Source: Symsagittifera roscoffensis (lineage: Eukaryota > Xenacoelomorpha > Acoela > Convolutidae). From it: a DNA stretch of 64,000 nt. Under the pieces are notes generated by a model. That model saw nothing but the letters and a program-made list of their open reading frames with translations. It was not told where the DNA came from and did not search any database. Shown here piece by piece: positions 36,301 through 49,216 of this stretch. The stretch is from positions 744,001-808,000 of the forward strand of contig NW_026971149.1 in assembly GCF_963678635.1 (NCBI RefSeq), written 5' to 3'. Both the position numbers and the translations under genes were made by a program. Every line of letters starts with the position of its first letter. Position 1 is the first letter of the stretch.

Positions 36301-36807
36301 CGATGGTTGAACAAATTGGAACTCCTGATTTATGTAGACCAGTTCGCGTAAGATCGACGAAATTCTTAGTTAAAACAAGTCTTTTGGGAAAATTTGTCAC
36401 CCAGCTCATCGATGCTTGTTTAATATCTGAGTGCGATCTCACCTCAGAGTATTGCGTTAGTGTTGAACTTAAGCTGCTTTTTAAAAAAAAATAGATTGGG
36501 TCGTACCGCGAGGAGTAAAGTTATTAGCAGTCAAGTCCCCTAGTTAGGTTTTTTCTAACAAATAGTGCGTACTAGTCGAAATTGATTAAGCATAATGGGA
36601 CTGACTGACGGGTCCGCGATTAAGTTTTAGGAAAAATAAATTGGAAACTAGGAAAATTATTAAGATTAGTCATTAGAGTGATGATTAAGTTGTGGACTGG
36701 TTCTTGGCAACAACAGAGCAACAGAGAAAAGGGACGGTTGCTTTCAGAGACGGTCATGCTAAGCAATCAAAAGTATGTATGTTAATAGCAGCTAGATATA
36801 ATAAATC
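33359..36807 (+). mobile_element. Gypsy-type fossil, array copy 2 (short tail)
   Basis: Same parts as copy 1: the knuckle near 33672-33718 and integrase near 35060-35510. The tail is short and passes straight into the host intron end at about 36808. It is broken, with many breaks. Confidence 0.75.
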
Positions 36808-37141
36808 TATCTCTTGAAATCACGCTACCCAATAAGTCCATCGCGACAGTAACTCTAGCAAAACAGTTATGCCAACACTCAGATACGCAAAAAGGAACAA
36901 AGGAAATGATAAACATCCTTGAATACAGAATTTTTGAATCTTAGCTTTTGCGAAGAAGTATAATCTGAAATATAATTTGACGCAAATTACCATTTTGAAA
37001 TTACAAAATGTCTGAATAATTGTCTCGTTCGGAAGTTTTACGGGGATATTTGTTGGTGTGTTGGTGAAGCTTGAAGTAGTGAGAGTGTGACAGGAGATCT
37101 GATTAACTTGTGTGTTTTCATAATTGTGTTGTTGTGTTCAT

Positions 37142-37385
37142 GTGTGGCTCTCTGCTGCGCCAAGAAGACTCTGCTGCGCCAAGAAGACCTCATCCACCAA
37201 CAACAACAGACACAACAACCATGAAGATCGATGAGGTTTGGTAGAAAGCTTCCTTCCATACCACATTCGCGAATTTTTTTTCCATAAGGCCGGTTTGTTA
37301 ACTCTTTGATAGGCGGACCTCAAACAGGGAAGACTCTGCTGCGCCAAGAAGACCTCATCCACCAACAACAACAGACACAACAACC
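37142..37385 (+). pseudogene. Rearranged double copy of the last exon head
   Basis: A shortened exon head (37142-37220, with ctctgctgcgccaagaaga repeated inside it) is followed by ~97 bp of element start (37221-37317) and then a second partial exon head (37318-37385). The acceptor again reads ttcaT. A small nested duplication in the junction explains the order. Confidence 0.85.
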
Positions 37386-40300
37386 ATGAAGATCGATGAG
37401 GTTTGGTAGAAAGCTTCCTTCCATACCACATTCGCGAATTTTTTTTCCATAAGGCCGGTTTGTTAACTCTTTGATAGGCGGATTACTACCGATCAACGGC
37501 CACCGATCGTCAGCTAAATCAGGTGGATTCGTAGATGCAGGATCTGATGATAATGATCGGCAAGTTGGTTGATTCAAGAATTCCTCTCCAGATAATGAAA
37601 ACCTGCCGGGGGTGGACCCAACACAAGCCTAGGCAGCCGACTGGTCTGAACTCAACTGGGAACCGACAGGGCAACGCGAGCTTTGGAGGGGGCATCTAGG
37701 CTGTTTCGAATGCGGTCAGATGGGTCACTTTGCGAAAGAGTGTCTAAGAAAGGCTTCGCTTCATTTACACTAGCGACGGCCGGGACAATGAGCGAGTTCA
37801 AAGGAGTCTTTGTCCCGACCGACTTAAAGAGACAACAGGCACCGAAGGGAGATCAGCCGGCGTACGGTTCGTAAAGCCAGAGTCACAGTGAGTGGCTGAA
37901 CCGAGATGCAGATATAGACAGAAATACACCGTGGAAACAGGAACAAGTTTGTCGATTTGGGAACGAAGACCTCGGGGCACAGGGGTCTCTCTCGGGCGGG
38001 AAACGAGGGAGCAACCTCAAGCACGTGTCAAGCGAATGGAATTATACGGACCCCGTGGTGGCAGTCCTAGATGATTGCATAGGGACAACCCAAGTCGAGA
38101 TCTTGCTAGATGTAGCTCGAGATCTATTTGACTCGTCTGAGATTGAGCCATACCGGGAAGACTAGAGACAGCAGACGGATAAAAAATGAAGGCGGATGGA
38201 TGTATCACCGCCTGTCTGAAAATGGGGACCGTTGACAAAGATCTAGAAATGCTAGTTGTTCTGAAACTGAAAGCAGAGATGGTTTTTGGACTTCGATCGC
38301 TGAAGGAAAATCGGTGCACATTGACGTTTAGCCAGGATGTAGATTTTCTGTGGAAGGGAACAAACGAGGGTTCTATAGTTCCCTTGAGTCATCTGCCATT
38401 CAATGTATCCCCGGAGTGGATGCTTTCGAGCCCTCATGATCCAAGAGGGAAGAGTGAAGGAGAAGGCAAACCGAGTAACGAGAAGAGGAGATAGCTGATA
38501 GCGAAGATAGCAGCTGCCGTCGAGCAATCCGATGAAGTATTATTCGATGAAGAGGAATGGCACGCTAGTTACGACGATCACTCAGCGGCAGCGATTCGCA
38601 AAAAAATGGACGACGATGGAATTGGGGGTTGTCACAAAGCGATCTCGTTAGAAGAGGCACTGCGAAGGTGCAGACCTATGAGTGTACCGGAAACAGTTGC
38701 AAGTGTCAACGAGACAGGGGAGAATGAAGTCGATGACAGCGAGTCGATTCGATGGAAGTGAACGCCTGCCGGAATTGCGAATATGCAGAAAGGAGATGAA
38801 GCGATCGCTCAATTCTTCTACTTGGCGGGAAGGTGCGCTGAGACGATTGATATGCCGTCACTGGGAACGAACATCATTCCGAAGGAGCAGGCCATACAGT
38901 ATGGACTTGAAGTACTGGCGTACCGGCCATGATTGGATGATTTAAGTATAGAAGATGGAGTACAAGAAGTGGTGTCAGCTAGATGGCTCCAGGCCAACCC
39001 TTCTGAGGATAGTTCCTGTGGCGGGACGGAACGAAATACTTAGCCAGTTCGATTTGATGGAGACTGCCGGAGGACAGCTTGCAGCCGAGAAGATGCTGAC
39101 CAGATTACGACGAAGATATTGGTCGCCGACGATGAGAACGGACATTGAAAGAAAAGTTCAGTGGTGCCTAAGCCGAGTATTCCAGATGACAAAAGTGGAG
39201 AAGCAGGCAGCACAAGGCCCAGCTCTCTTTGATCCTCGGATCAGATTCAGCGCGGTGGCAGTAGATATCTTGGAACCAGTGACAATGGCGACAACTACCA
39301 GAGCGAAGCATGTGCTTGTAATGAAGGATCTATTCTAATGTACACAACTGCAGATCCCCTTGCGTCAACGAATTCTGCTGACGTGGCTAGTTAGATGGTG
39401 GAGGATTTCGTTGCTGAAGTTTTTAGCTCTCAATGTGCTACATACAGATCAAGGAAAAAGTTGTGGTGGCAAAGTGATCCAAGAGATGTGTCGATTTTTG
39501 AGTATTGACAAAAGGCTCCTCCCAATTGCCGTTTTTGAACTTTGCGTACAATACGACTATCAATGGAAAAACGGGAGCTAGGCCGTTTAGTAAGGTGCAT
39601 GGACAGGAGTGCCAGTATCCTGTTGATCTGTTCTACAAAAAAAACCTCATGACGAAGTGATGATAAAGGATGGGTTTGCCAAATGGCCAGACGAACAGTT
39701 CCGAGACGCACATAGCAGTGCAAGAGAAATCTCGGAACAGACCAGCGTCGACAAAAGAGCTGTTAGTGGGAGAAAATTCAGGGGGGAACCCTATACGAGT
39801 GTTTTCAAAGTCTGGGTGTGGTAAAAGGAACCACAAATCTCAAAGAAGCCCTTTGGACCGTGGGAAGGACCATATGTTTTGATGGCCAGGATGTCTGAAG
39901 TCAATTACCAGGTGTCAAACGTGTCCATACCAAATAAGGTGAAGTTTCTGCATTTTAAGATGTTGAAACTATGTTGAGGAGACTGTGCGATCAGACAAAA
40001 CCATTGCAAGGAAGCGACCGACACCCTTACGGTCAGCTACTTTCCTTGACAATTCGGAGATGAATGTCGAAAACGAGGTGTTTTGGGCGAACAATCGGGA
40101 TGAATTCAATCATGATCCAGGCCCAAGGCGAGAATCAGTGGGAATTTTGTCGCTAAGAAATTGAGTAATGGTGGAGCCATTAGTTAGCCCTCCTGGGCGA
40201 AACAAAGACTCGTGAAGGCAGAGTGACGTGATGGAAACATACGACGCAACTTTGATTGAATAGAGAAGAGAAGAAGAGCCCGCAAAGCTTCTCAGTGCAG

Positions 40301-40833
40301 CTGAAGGTAGACCTCCGGATGAGCCGGCGATGGTTGAACAAATTGGAACTCCTGATTTATGTAGACCAGTTCGCGTAAGATCGACGAAATTCTTAGTTAA
40401 AACAAGTCTTTTGGGAAAATTTGTCACCCAGCTCATCGATGCTTGTTAAATATCTAAGTGCGATCTCACCTCAGAGTATTGCGTTAGTGTTGAACTTAAG
40501 CTGCTTTTTTTAAAAAAATAGATTGGGTCGTACCGCGAGGAGTAAAGTTATTAGCAGTCAAGTCCCCTAGTTAGGTTTTTTCTAACAAATAGTGCGTACT
40601 AGTCGAAATTGATTAAGCATAATGGGACTGACTGACGGGTCCGCGATTAAGTTTTAGGAAAAATAAATTGGAAACTAGGAAAATTATTAAGATTAGTCAT
40701 TAGAGTGATGATTAAGTTGTGGACTGGTTTTTGGCAACAACAGAGCAACAGAGAAAAGGGACGGTTGCTTTCAGAGACGGTCATGCTAAGCAATCAAAAG
40801 TATGTATGTTAATATCAGCTAGATATAATAAAT
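37386..40833 (+). mobile_element. Gypsy-type fossil, array copy 3 (short tail)
   Basis: Nearly identical to copy 2, including the place where the tail meets the host intron end, so copies 2 and 3 arose by duplication after the short tail formed. The knuckle is near 37699 and integrase near 39085-39540. Broken, with many breaks. Confidence 0.75.
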
Positions 40834-41168
40834 CTATCTCTTGAAATCACGCTACCCAATAAGTCCATCGCGACAGTAACTCTAGCAAAACAGTTATGCC
40901 AACACTCAGATACGCAAAAAGGAACAAAGGAAATGATAAACATCCTTGAATACAGAATTTTTGAATCTTAGCTTTTGCGAAGAAGTATAATCTGAAATAT
41001 AATTTGACGCAAATTACCATTTTGAAATTACAAAATGTCTGAATAATTGTCTCGTTCGGAAGTTTTACGGGGATATTTGTTGGTGTGTTGGTGAAGCTTG
41101 AAGTAGTGAGAGTGTGACAGGAGATCTGATTAACTTGTGTGTTTTCATAATTGTGTTGTTGTGTTCAT

Positions 41169-41272
41169 GTGTGGCTCTTCGAAGTGTGGCTGTCCATACG
41201 ACTACCTCAAACAGGGAAGACTCTGCTGCGCCAAGAAGACCTCATCCACCAACAACAACAGACACAACAACC
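41169..41272 (+). pseudogene. Copied head of the last host exon, acceptor lost
   Basis: Matches the copy at 33255-33358, including the ttcaT acceptor and the two codon changes, so both stem from one altered ancestor. Confidence 0.9.
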
Positions 41273-44200
41273 ATGAAGATCGATGAGGTTTGGTAGAAAG
41301 CTTCCTTCCATACCACATTCGCGAATTTTTTTTCCATAAGGCCGGTTTGTTAACTCTTTGATAGGCGGATTACTACCGATCAACGGCCACCGATCGTCGG
41401 CTAAATCAGGTGGATTCGCAGATGCAGGCTCTGATGATAATGATCGGCAAGTTGGTTGATTCAAGAATTCCTCTCCAGATAATGAAAACCTGCCGGGGGT
41501 GGACCCAACACAAGCCTAGGCAGCCGACTGGTCTGAACTCAACTGGGAACCGACAGGGCAACGCGAGCTTTGGAGGGGGCATCTAGGCTGTTTCGAATGC
41601 GGTCAGATGGGTCACTTTGCGAAAGAGTGTCTAAGAAAGGCTTCGCTTCATTTACACTAGCGACGGCCGGGACAATGAGCGAGTTCAAAGGAGTCTTTGT
41701 CCCGACCGACTTAAAGAGACAACAGGCACCGAAGGGAGATCAGCCGGCGTACGGTTCGTAAAGCCAGAGTCACAGTGAGTGGCTGAACCGAGATGCAGAT
41801 ATAGACAGAAATACACCGTGGAAACAGGAACAAGTTTGTCGATTTGGGAACGAAGACCTCGGGGCACAGGGGTCTCTCTCGGGCGGGAAACGAGGGAGCA
41901 ACCTCAAGCACGTGTCAAGCGAATGGAATTATACGGACCCCGTGGTGGCAGTCCTAGATGATTGCATAGGGACAACCCAAGTCGAGATCTTGCTAGATGT
42001 AGCTCGAGATCTATTTGACTCGTCTGAGATTGAGCCATACCGGGAAGACTAGAGACAGCAGACGGATAAAAAATGAAGGCGGATGGATGTATCACCGCCT
42101 GTCTGAAAATGGGGACCGTTGACAAAGATCTAGAAATGCTAGTTGTTCTGAAACTGAAAGCAGAGATGGTTTTTGGACTTCGATCGCTGAAGGAAAATCG
42201 GTGCACATTGACGTTTAGCCAGGATGTAGATTTTCTGTGGAAGGGAACAAACGAGGGTTCTATAGTTCCCTTGAGTCATCTGCCATTCAATGTATCCCCG
42301 GAGTGGATGCTTTCGAGCCCTCATGATCCAAGAGGGAAGAGTGAAGGAGAAGGCAAACCGAGTAACGAGAAGAGGAGATAGCTGATAGCGAAGATAGCAG
42401 CTGCCGTCGAGCAATCCGATGAAGTATTATTCGATGAAGAGGAATGGCACGCTAGTTACGACGATCACTCAGCGGCAGCGATTCGCAAAAAAATGGACGA
42501 CGATGGAATTGGGGGTTGTCACAAAGCGATCTCGTTAGAAGAGGCACTGCGAAGGTGCAGACCTATGAGTGTACCGGAAACAGTTGCAAGTGTCAACGAG
42601 ACAGGGGAGAATGAAGTCGATGACAGCGAGTCGATTCGATGGAAGTGAACGCCTGCCGGAATTGCGAATATGCAGAAAGGAGATGAAGCGATCGCTCAAT
42701 TCTTCTACTTGGCGGGAAGGTGCGCTGAGACGATTGATATGCCGTCACTGGGAACGAACATCATTCCGAAGGAGCAGGCCATACAGTATGGACTTGAAGT
42801 ACTGGCGTACCGGCCATGATTGGATGATTTAAGTATAGAAGATGGAGTACAAGAAGTGGTGTCAGCTAGATGGCTCCAGGCCAACCCTTCTGAGGATAGT
42901 TCCTGTGGCGGGACGGAAACGAAATACTTAGCCAGTTCGATTTGATGGAGACTGCCGGAGGACAGCTTGCAGCCGAGAAGATGCTGACCAGATTACGACG
43001 AAGATATTGGTCGCCGACGATGAGAACGGACATTGAAAGAAAAGTTCAGTGGTGCCTAAGCCGAGTATTCCAGATGACAAAAGTGGAGAAGCAGGCAGCA
43101 CAAGGCCCAGCTCTCTTTGATCCTCGGATCAGATTCAGCGCGGTGGCAGTAGATATCTTGGAACCAGTGACAATGGCGACAACTACCAGAGCGAAGCATG
43201 TGCTTGTAATGAAGGATCTATTCTAATGTACACAACTGCAGATCCCCTTGCGTCAACGAATTCTGCTGACGTGGCTAGTTAGATGGTGGAGGATTTCGTT
43301 GCTGAAGTTTTTAGCTCTCAATGTGCTACATACAGATCAAGGAAAAAGTTGTGGTGGCAAAGTGATCCAAGAGATGTGTCGATTTTTGAGTATTGACAAA
43401 AGTCAGGCTCCTCCCAATTGCCGTTTTTGAACTTTGCGTACAATACGACTATCAATGGAAAAACGGGAGCTAGGCCGTTTAGTAAGGTGCATGGACAGGA
43501 GCGCCAGTATCCTGTTGATCTGTTCTACAAAAAAAACCTCATGACGAACTGATGATAAAGGATGGGTTTGCCAAATGGCCAGACGAACAGTTCCGAGACG
43601 CACATAGCAGTGCAAGAGAAATCTCGGAACAGACCAGCGTCGACAAAAGAGCTGTTAGTGGGAGAAAATTCAGGGGGGAACCCTATACGAGTGTTTTCAA
43701 AGTCTGGGTGTGGTAAAAGGAACCACAAATGTCAAAGAAGCCCTTTGGACCGTGGGAAGGACCATATGTTTTGATGGCCAGGATGTCTGAAGTCAATTAC
43801 CAGGTGTCAAACGTGTCCATACCAAATAAGGTGAAGTTTCTGCATTTTAACATGTTGAAACTATGTTGAGGAGACTGTGCGATCAGACAAAACCATTGCA
43901 AGGAAGCGACCGACACCCTTACGGTCAGCTACTTTCCTTGACAATTCGGAGATGAATGTCGAAAACGAGGTGTTTTGGGCGAACAATCGGGATGAATTCA
44001 ATCATGATCCAGGCCCAAGGCGAGAATCAGTGGGAATTTTGTCGCTAAGAAATTGAGTAATGGTGGAGCCATTAGTTAGCCCTCCTGGGCGAAACAAAGA
44101 CTCGTGAAGGCAGAGTGACGTGATGGAAACATACGACGCAACTTTGATTGAATAGAGAAGAGAAGAAGAGCCCGCAAAGCTTCTCAGTGCAGCTGAAGGT

Positions 44201-46825
44201 AGACCTCCGGATGAGCCGGCGATGGTTGAACAAATTGGAACTCCTGATTTATGTAGACCAGTTCGCGTAAGATCGACGAAATTCTTAGTTAAAACAAGTC
44301 TTTTGAGAAAATTTGTCACCCAGCTCATCGATGCTTGTTTAATATCTAAGTGCGATCTCACCTCAGAGTATTGCGTTAGTGTTGAACTTAAGCTGCTTTT
44401 TTTAAAAAATAGATTGGGTCGTACCGCGAGGAGTAAAGTTATTAGCAGTCAAGTCCCCTAGTTAGGTTTTTTCTAACAAATAGTGCGTACTAGTCGAAAT
44501 TGATTAAGCATAATGGGACTGACTGACGGGTCCGCGATTAAGTTTTAGGAAAAATAAATTGGAAACTAGGAAAATTATTAAGATTAGTCATTAGAGTGAT
44601 GATTAAGTTGTGGACTGGTTCTTGGCAACAACAGAGCAACAGAGAAAAGGGACGGTTGCTTTCAGAGACGGTCATGCTAAGCAATCAAAAGTATGTATGT
44701 TAATAGCAGCTAGATATAATAAATTGAGTTTATGATAGGTTAAAGTTTTAGATAGGTTTTTTTAAAATACTAGGTTGAAAGTAACTTAAACTTTGTCATT
44801 AGCATTATTCGGGAGAATAATGGTCTAGAAGTCAAGACTGTAGAATTGGTGATTCTTCTGTATTACATGCCATAGAAACCTAAGCGTAAGGTTGATTAGT
44901 CATTAAGTTAAGTGGTACAGCAAACAAGTGGTCCAATTCAAAATAGTTGAATCTGCGAAGATTTTGTCCCTCCTATGCCAGAAAGTAAAATTTGACAAAA
45001 TCGGCGAGCCCCTCATCGAATCGGAACTACGGAAGCTATCTTTATGAAATTCAGAGCAGCATTATTTGACATGATATGACCCGGGCATACGAAAAATGGG
45101 ACTCCTCAGACCGTTTTGGGGCAAGTAATAACGGTCCCGGAAGTGTAAATGGCCCTATCAGAACTCGGAAACTAGCGGCGGAAGTGGGCTCAAGTTTTAA
45201 TAATGTAGGCCTAGGTGAGGGAAGCTTAAGTTTGAAACTCAGACCCCTAGGACCCCTACTTCCGGTTTTATGCCCAAACTAAACAAAAACCTACGCCGAA
45301 GTCGTTTCTCGACCTGCAATGAACGCAGGGAGCTGAAACTTGGAGGGATGATAGGCAGTGGCAAGATACATCTTGTGTTATAATTTGAACCATTTCCAAC
45401 ATAAGTTTGTAAGCTTTTAACACTTGAAAAAACACCTTAAAAAACATCCTCTTCCAGCTTAGGATAATTTGGAAAGTTTTACTGGGATGTGTAAAGCTTG
45501 GTAGTTAGGACCACCATGGGGTTCTGAAACCAAATATGAAGTTTGACCACGGATGACCCCTGCGTGACCTTAAGTTCACCTTTTTGCGTTATGAACCCAA
45601 AGTTGAAAAGAAAACCCCGGGATTAGCAGCGGAAATTGGCGTATTTCCCGGCTCCAATCCTTGGAAATGAGAATTGGTCATCTTTCTATAAATTGGGAGA
45701 AAACTTGTAAATTGGGAACTGGAGCAGAAGATGATAGCGATATAGCTTTTACATTGCAACCCTGGAGTAGTAGAGTTTATTCAAAGTGGACTTTGTAAAA
45801 ATTGGGTTCAGTTTAGCTTGGCAATTGATCTATAAACAACAATTCAACTAGAAAATAGATCCCAAAGGAAACTGATAGTAATAGGGTCGCATCATGAGAA
45901 TTAAGTCTCCCTAATAGTATGAACGGACTGTGAATTTACTTGGCTTCCCGGAGGTGACATTTTGGTTTAATTTGGCCCCTAATAGACGAAGTACGTTCCC
46001 TTATAGCTAAGACGCGTCATTGGAATAAAGTACAGATAGAAATATTAGATGCCTGAAGTGAATTAGCTACCCATGAAAAGGGTCTCCTCTACCCTTGGGA
46101 GGTCAGAGCATAAACGGGATAATTAAAACAAAAGTCTTGAGAGGACCACTGAGTAAACATAACGTGGTTTAGAGGTTGAGTTGAGCTCGAGGGCTGAAGT
46201 TCACGGAGATCAGGAATTAATTGATTAGAATCGTATGACATTTATTTGCTTGGTCAATTGTGACACCTACCGCTTACCTGGTATCTAATAAGCGTGAAAA
46301 ATTGATACAAGAAACCGAACTTGGCACGTGGCAGAGTTGACATTGGGAGGGACGTATTCTTAAAACATGTGCAGACGGGTGATTTAAGCGGATGTCAGGA
46401 CTGATAGGGAATGACGTGACTTAACTAAAACTTAGTCTAAAGAAAGATAAGAATTTGGAGGGTACCGGAGAGCCTTTAAGTAAGAGTCAGAGCAATTGAT
46501 ACTGAGATAGAGTATAGTTCGTTTTCAGTTAGTTAGAGAAAACAATTATTGCTAGTTAGTCGAGTAGTTGGTTCTCGGAGTAAGAGAACAATTATAGTAG
46601 AAACAGTAAATACGTGGTGGTTCTCATCAAAGTGAGAAAGTATTCTCTAAAGAGAGAGAATCGTTTGGAGGAGTTGGTGGAAGTTAAATTGCAATTGTGC
46701 TGATAAATCCTTTTGATTTGATTATGAATACAGCGGATAAATAAAGAATTGAAGAGGCACTTCAACCGAGAGGGTTCCTTGTGGACTTGCGTCCTCCGTG
46801 CCTTGCTACTGCGATAGACTCGCTA
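41273..46825 (+). mobile_element. Gypsy-type fossil, array copy 4 (long tail)
   Basis: The coding part matches copies 2 and 3 and the tail (44400-46825) matches that of copy 1. The knuckle is near 41586 and integrase near 42975-43440. AATAAA is at 46740-46745. It is next to the genuine intron end and last exon. Broken, with many breaks. Confidence 0.75.
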
Positions 46826-47158
46826 TCTCTTGAAATCACGCTACCCAATAAGTCCATCGCGACAGTAACTCTAGCAAAACAGTTATGCCAACAGTCAGAT
46901 ACAAAAAGGAACAAAGGAATTGATAAACATCCTTGAATACAGAATTTTTGAATCTTAGCTTTTGCGAAGAAGTATAATCTGAAATACAATTTGACGCAAA
47001 TTACCATTTTGAAATTACAAAATGTCTGAATAATTGTCTCGTTCGGAAGTTACGGGGATGTTTGTTGGTGTGTTGGTGAAGCTTGAAGTAGTTAGAGTGT
47101 GTGACAGGAGATCTGATTAACTTGTTGTGTGTTTTCATAATTGTGTTGTTGTGTTCAG

Positions 47159-47330
47159 GTGTGGCTCTTCGAAGTGTGACTGTCCATACCACTACCTCAA
47201 ACAGGGAAGACTCTGCTGCGCCAAGAAGACCTCATCCACCAACAACAACAGACACAACAACCGCCATAATCACAACCACAATAGCACTAGAGCCACCAGG
47301 AGTCTCAATGCGCCCCTCATCATACAATGA
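47159..47330 (+). CDS. Host gene, last coding exon
   Basis: 172 nt with the TGA stop at 47328-47330. It completes the frame exactly: the four exons give 618 codons from the first visible full codon to the stop. It encodes RCGSSKCDCPYHYLKQGRLC, a CAKK basic patch, then an Asn/His/Arg-rich tail ending APLIIQ. The Cys pattern (CGSSKCDC...CC) may form a small metal site. A poly(A) signal AATAAA lies at 47948-47953. The first 104 nt of this exon are copied three to four times inside the preceding intron. Confidence 0.8.
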
Positions 47331-49216
47331 CCCTGTGACAGGGTTACAGTCCGCAAGTTGAAAGATCGCAGCTAACATCAACATGTCCACTAGAGACTGT
47401 TTTCTTCTCTGAATCTCTCTACTTGTGCTCGTGTTTGTGCCCTTTTGCTTTTTCAACTGTACTGATCTGTTTGTTTGTTTTGTTTGTTTGTTTGTTCATT
47501 CCATTGGCTTTAATTCACTCTTTCTTCACATCATTTTTCTCCTTCTCTCTCCTCATTGGCGAGCAGTTCTGGAAACTCAACTATTCTTGTGATGTAGTTG
47601 TAGTTGAAATAGTTTTTCAAAGGCCAATTGGCCTGCTGCGGATAACAGTTAAAGAGAAAAACGAGCTGAAAAGAAGCAATCCTCGAACAACACGTTAAGT
47701 ATACGAAATGTGTTCTTGTCTTTCTACCTAAGAACATAAGGTGCATCTTTTTCAAAACAATTTATTTACTTTTCATGCTGAAAAAACGAATAGCTTGAAG
47801 ATTGAAGCTATATGTCTATGTGGAAAAAGCCTTGAGAGAATATTGTTATCTCTCAGACTAGCATGAGGTAATTTTAAGAGCTGAAATATAGGTTAATTTG
47901 AGAAAGAAAACGGTTAATTCAAATTTACTTGTGCTTTTGAAAGTTACAATAAAATTTTGAAAATGCTCTAGCATAACATTTAACCATCCTGCTGAAAGTA
48001 AGTTTAGCTTATCAAGTACAGAATTAAGAGTTTCTGGACTAACGATTTGAAAGAGTTGATTGGACTGAATAATGCGCCAATTTAAAAAAATCAACACGAA
48101 ATCTGGTAGTTTTAGTTAGTCAGATTTCATTTTGTAATCTGCTCGCTGACAGCTGGAGACACAAAAATGCAAAAATATTGCTTCGTTGCATTCAGATTTG
48201 AATATCCGCAGTGTGAAAGCTCATTATAGTCCTGTTGATTATGTGTGTAGCTTAGTGTGGTAGTGCGATGTAACTTTTTCTCCAATCTTTACCGATTTCT
48301 CGCTCGCGTTTGCGAAGTGTCAATTTCACCTCTGTGTAGATTTTCGTAGCACTTATTAGAGGATAAAAGTTGTTTGTCCGAAGTAAGTCTTTTGAACTTA
48401 TTCGACGCAAGTGAAGTTTTCGCTTTTTCGACAGCTTCACGACTTTTGCCTCAATTTCTGTCCGCTGAATTAGAGGCGATGTTTTTTGGGAAAGCCAATA
48501 GAATGGGAGTTTAATTCTAGTTCGGTAATGTATTTTAAGGCGAAAACTCGCTTGAACTAGTATATACTTATGTTCCATATGATTCTCATTTCTGAAATCT
48601 GCTTTTTTACTCCCACAGATATAAATTTGAAGTTGAAAAAACTATATATGTTCGTTGTAATAATTACACTTGCGAAGCAAGGTGTTATAGTACGAACTTT
48701 CTTTTTTTCCAACCAACTTTTTTTTCCAACCGAACTTTCTTTTTTTTCCTACAAGTCGCAAATAATGTTGCAAATTTTGTTGGGACTAAGTCGCAATTAT
48801 TGTTGCAGCTTAAAGCAACAATATTTGCTGCGTCGAATTTGCTGCATCGAAGTGGCATTAAGATATTTTGTTGCACTTTTGATATTTAGTTGATCCTTTA
48901 CAGATTATTGATAACATATGCTTTGACATTCGAATAGTTATAAGTTTACACAGTTGATGCATTTCTAATTCATCAAGTGAACCGAAGAAAGCTAATGTTT
49001 CAAACAACATAACAATAGTAAAATCTCGATTTCAGAAGTTATTTAACAATATATCTTGCATTTTTTTGAAATACATAATTTATGCATTATGTGGCTTTAT
49101 GATATGCGATTTTTTACATATAAAATTGTATCTTTTATTTAATGCTACTTTTGCTGCATCGAGTGGGCAATTTCTTAGCTTATGTAGCTGCATTTTTGGT
49201 GGCAAGTTTTTGAGGA
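47331..49216. other. 3' untranslated region and AT-rich intergenic DNA
   Basis: A tttg microsatellite lies at ~47466-47496. AATAAA at 47948-47953 is the likely poly(A) signal of the host gene. A degraded copy of the tgcgaag...cctctgtgtaga module lies at 48311-48340. Tracts of tttttttccaacc repeat near 48700-48750. No gene is seen. Confidence 0.6.
47948..47953 (+). promoter_or_regulatory. Candidate poly(A) signal of the host gene
   Basis: AATAAA 618 nt after the stop codon. It is the first clear signal after the last exon that I noticed. Confidence 0.5.

Larger units (their letters stand above)
23447..47158 (+). other. 23.7-kb host intron expanded by mobile elements
   Basis: Donor GTAACA at 23447 and acceptor tgtgttcag ending at 47158. 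The phase 2 junction AG+G gives Arg, followed by TGT GGC. Contents in order: AT-rich intron (23447-23826), an R2-type LINE in antisense, a scrap of another LINE, the four-unit array of a second Gypsy-type element in sense, and ~330 bp of original intron end. Confidence 0.75.
27538..47262 (+). repeat. Four-unit tandem array: Gypsy-type fossil plus intron end plus exon head
   Basis: Unit boundaries, set by the junction of exon-head sequence caacaacc to element sequence atgaagatc, are 27538-33358, 33359-37385, 37386-41272 and 41273-47262. Units 2 and 3 are short (4,027 and 3,887 bp). Units 1 and 4 carry a long tail. Units 2-4 are almost identical and unit 1 differs by a few percent, so unit 1 split first. 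Every unit ends with ~330 bp of host intron and 104 nt of host exon. The fourth unit ends in the genuine exon. Confidence 0.9.

Noticed and set aside
47423-47698. 91-codon ORF after the host stop codon
   Set aside because: It reads through a tttg microsatellite and T-rich DNA, has low-complexity Leu/Phe/Val content and lies in the probable 3' untranslated region.
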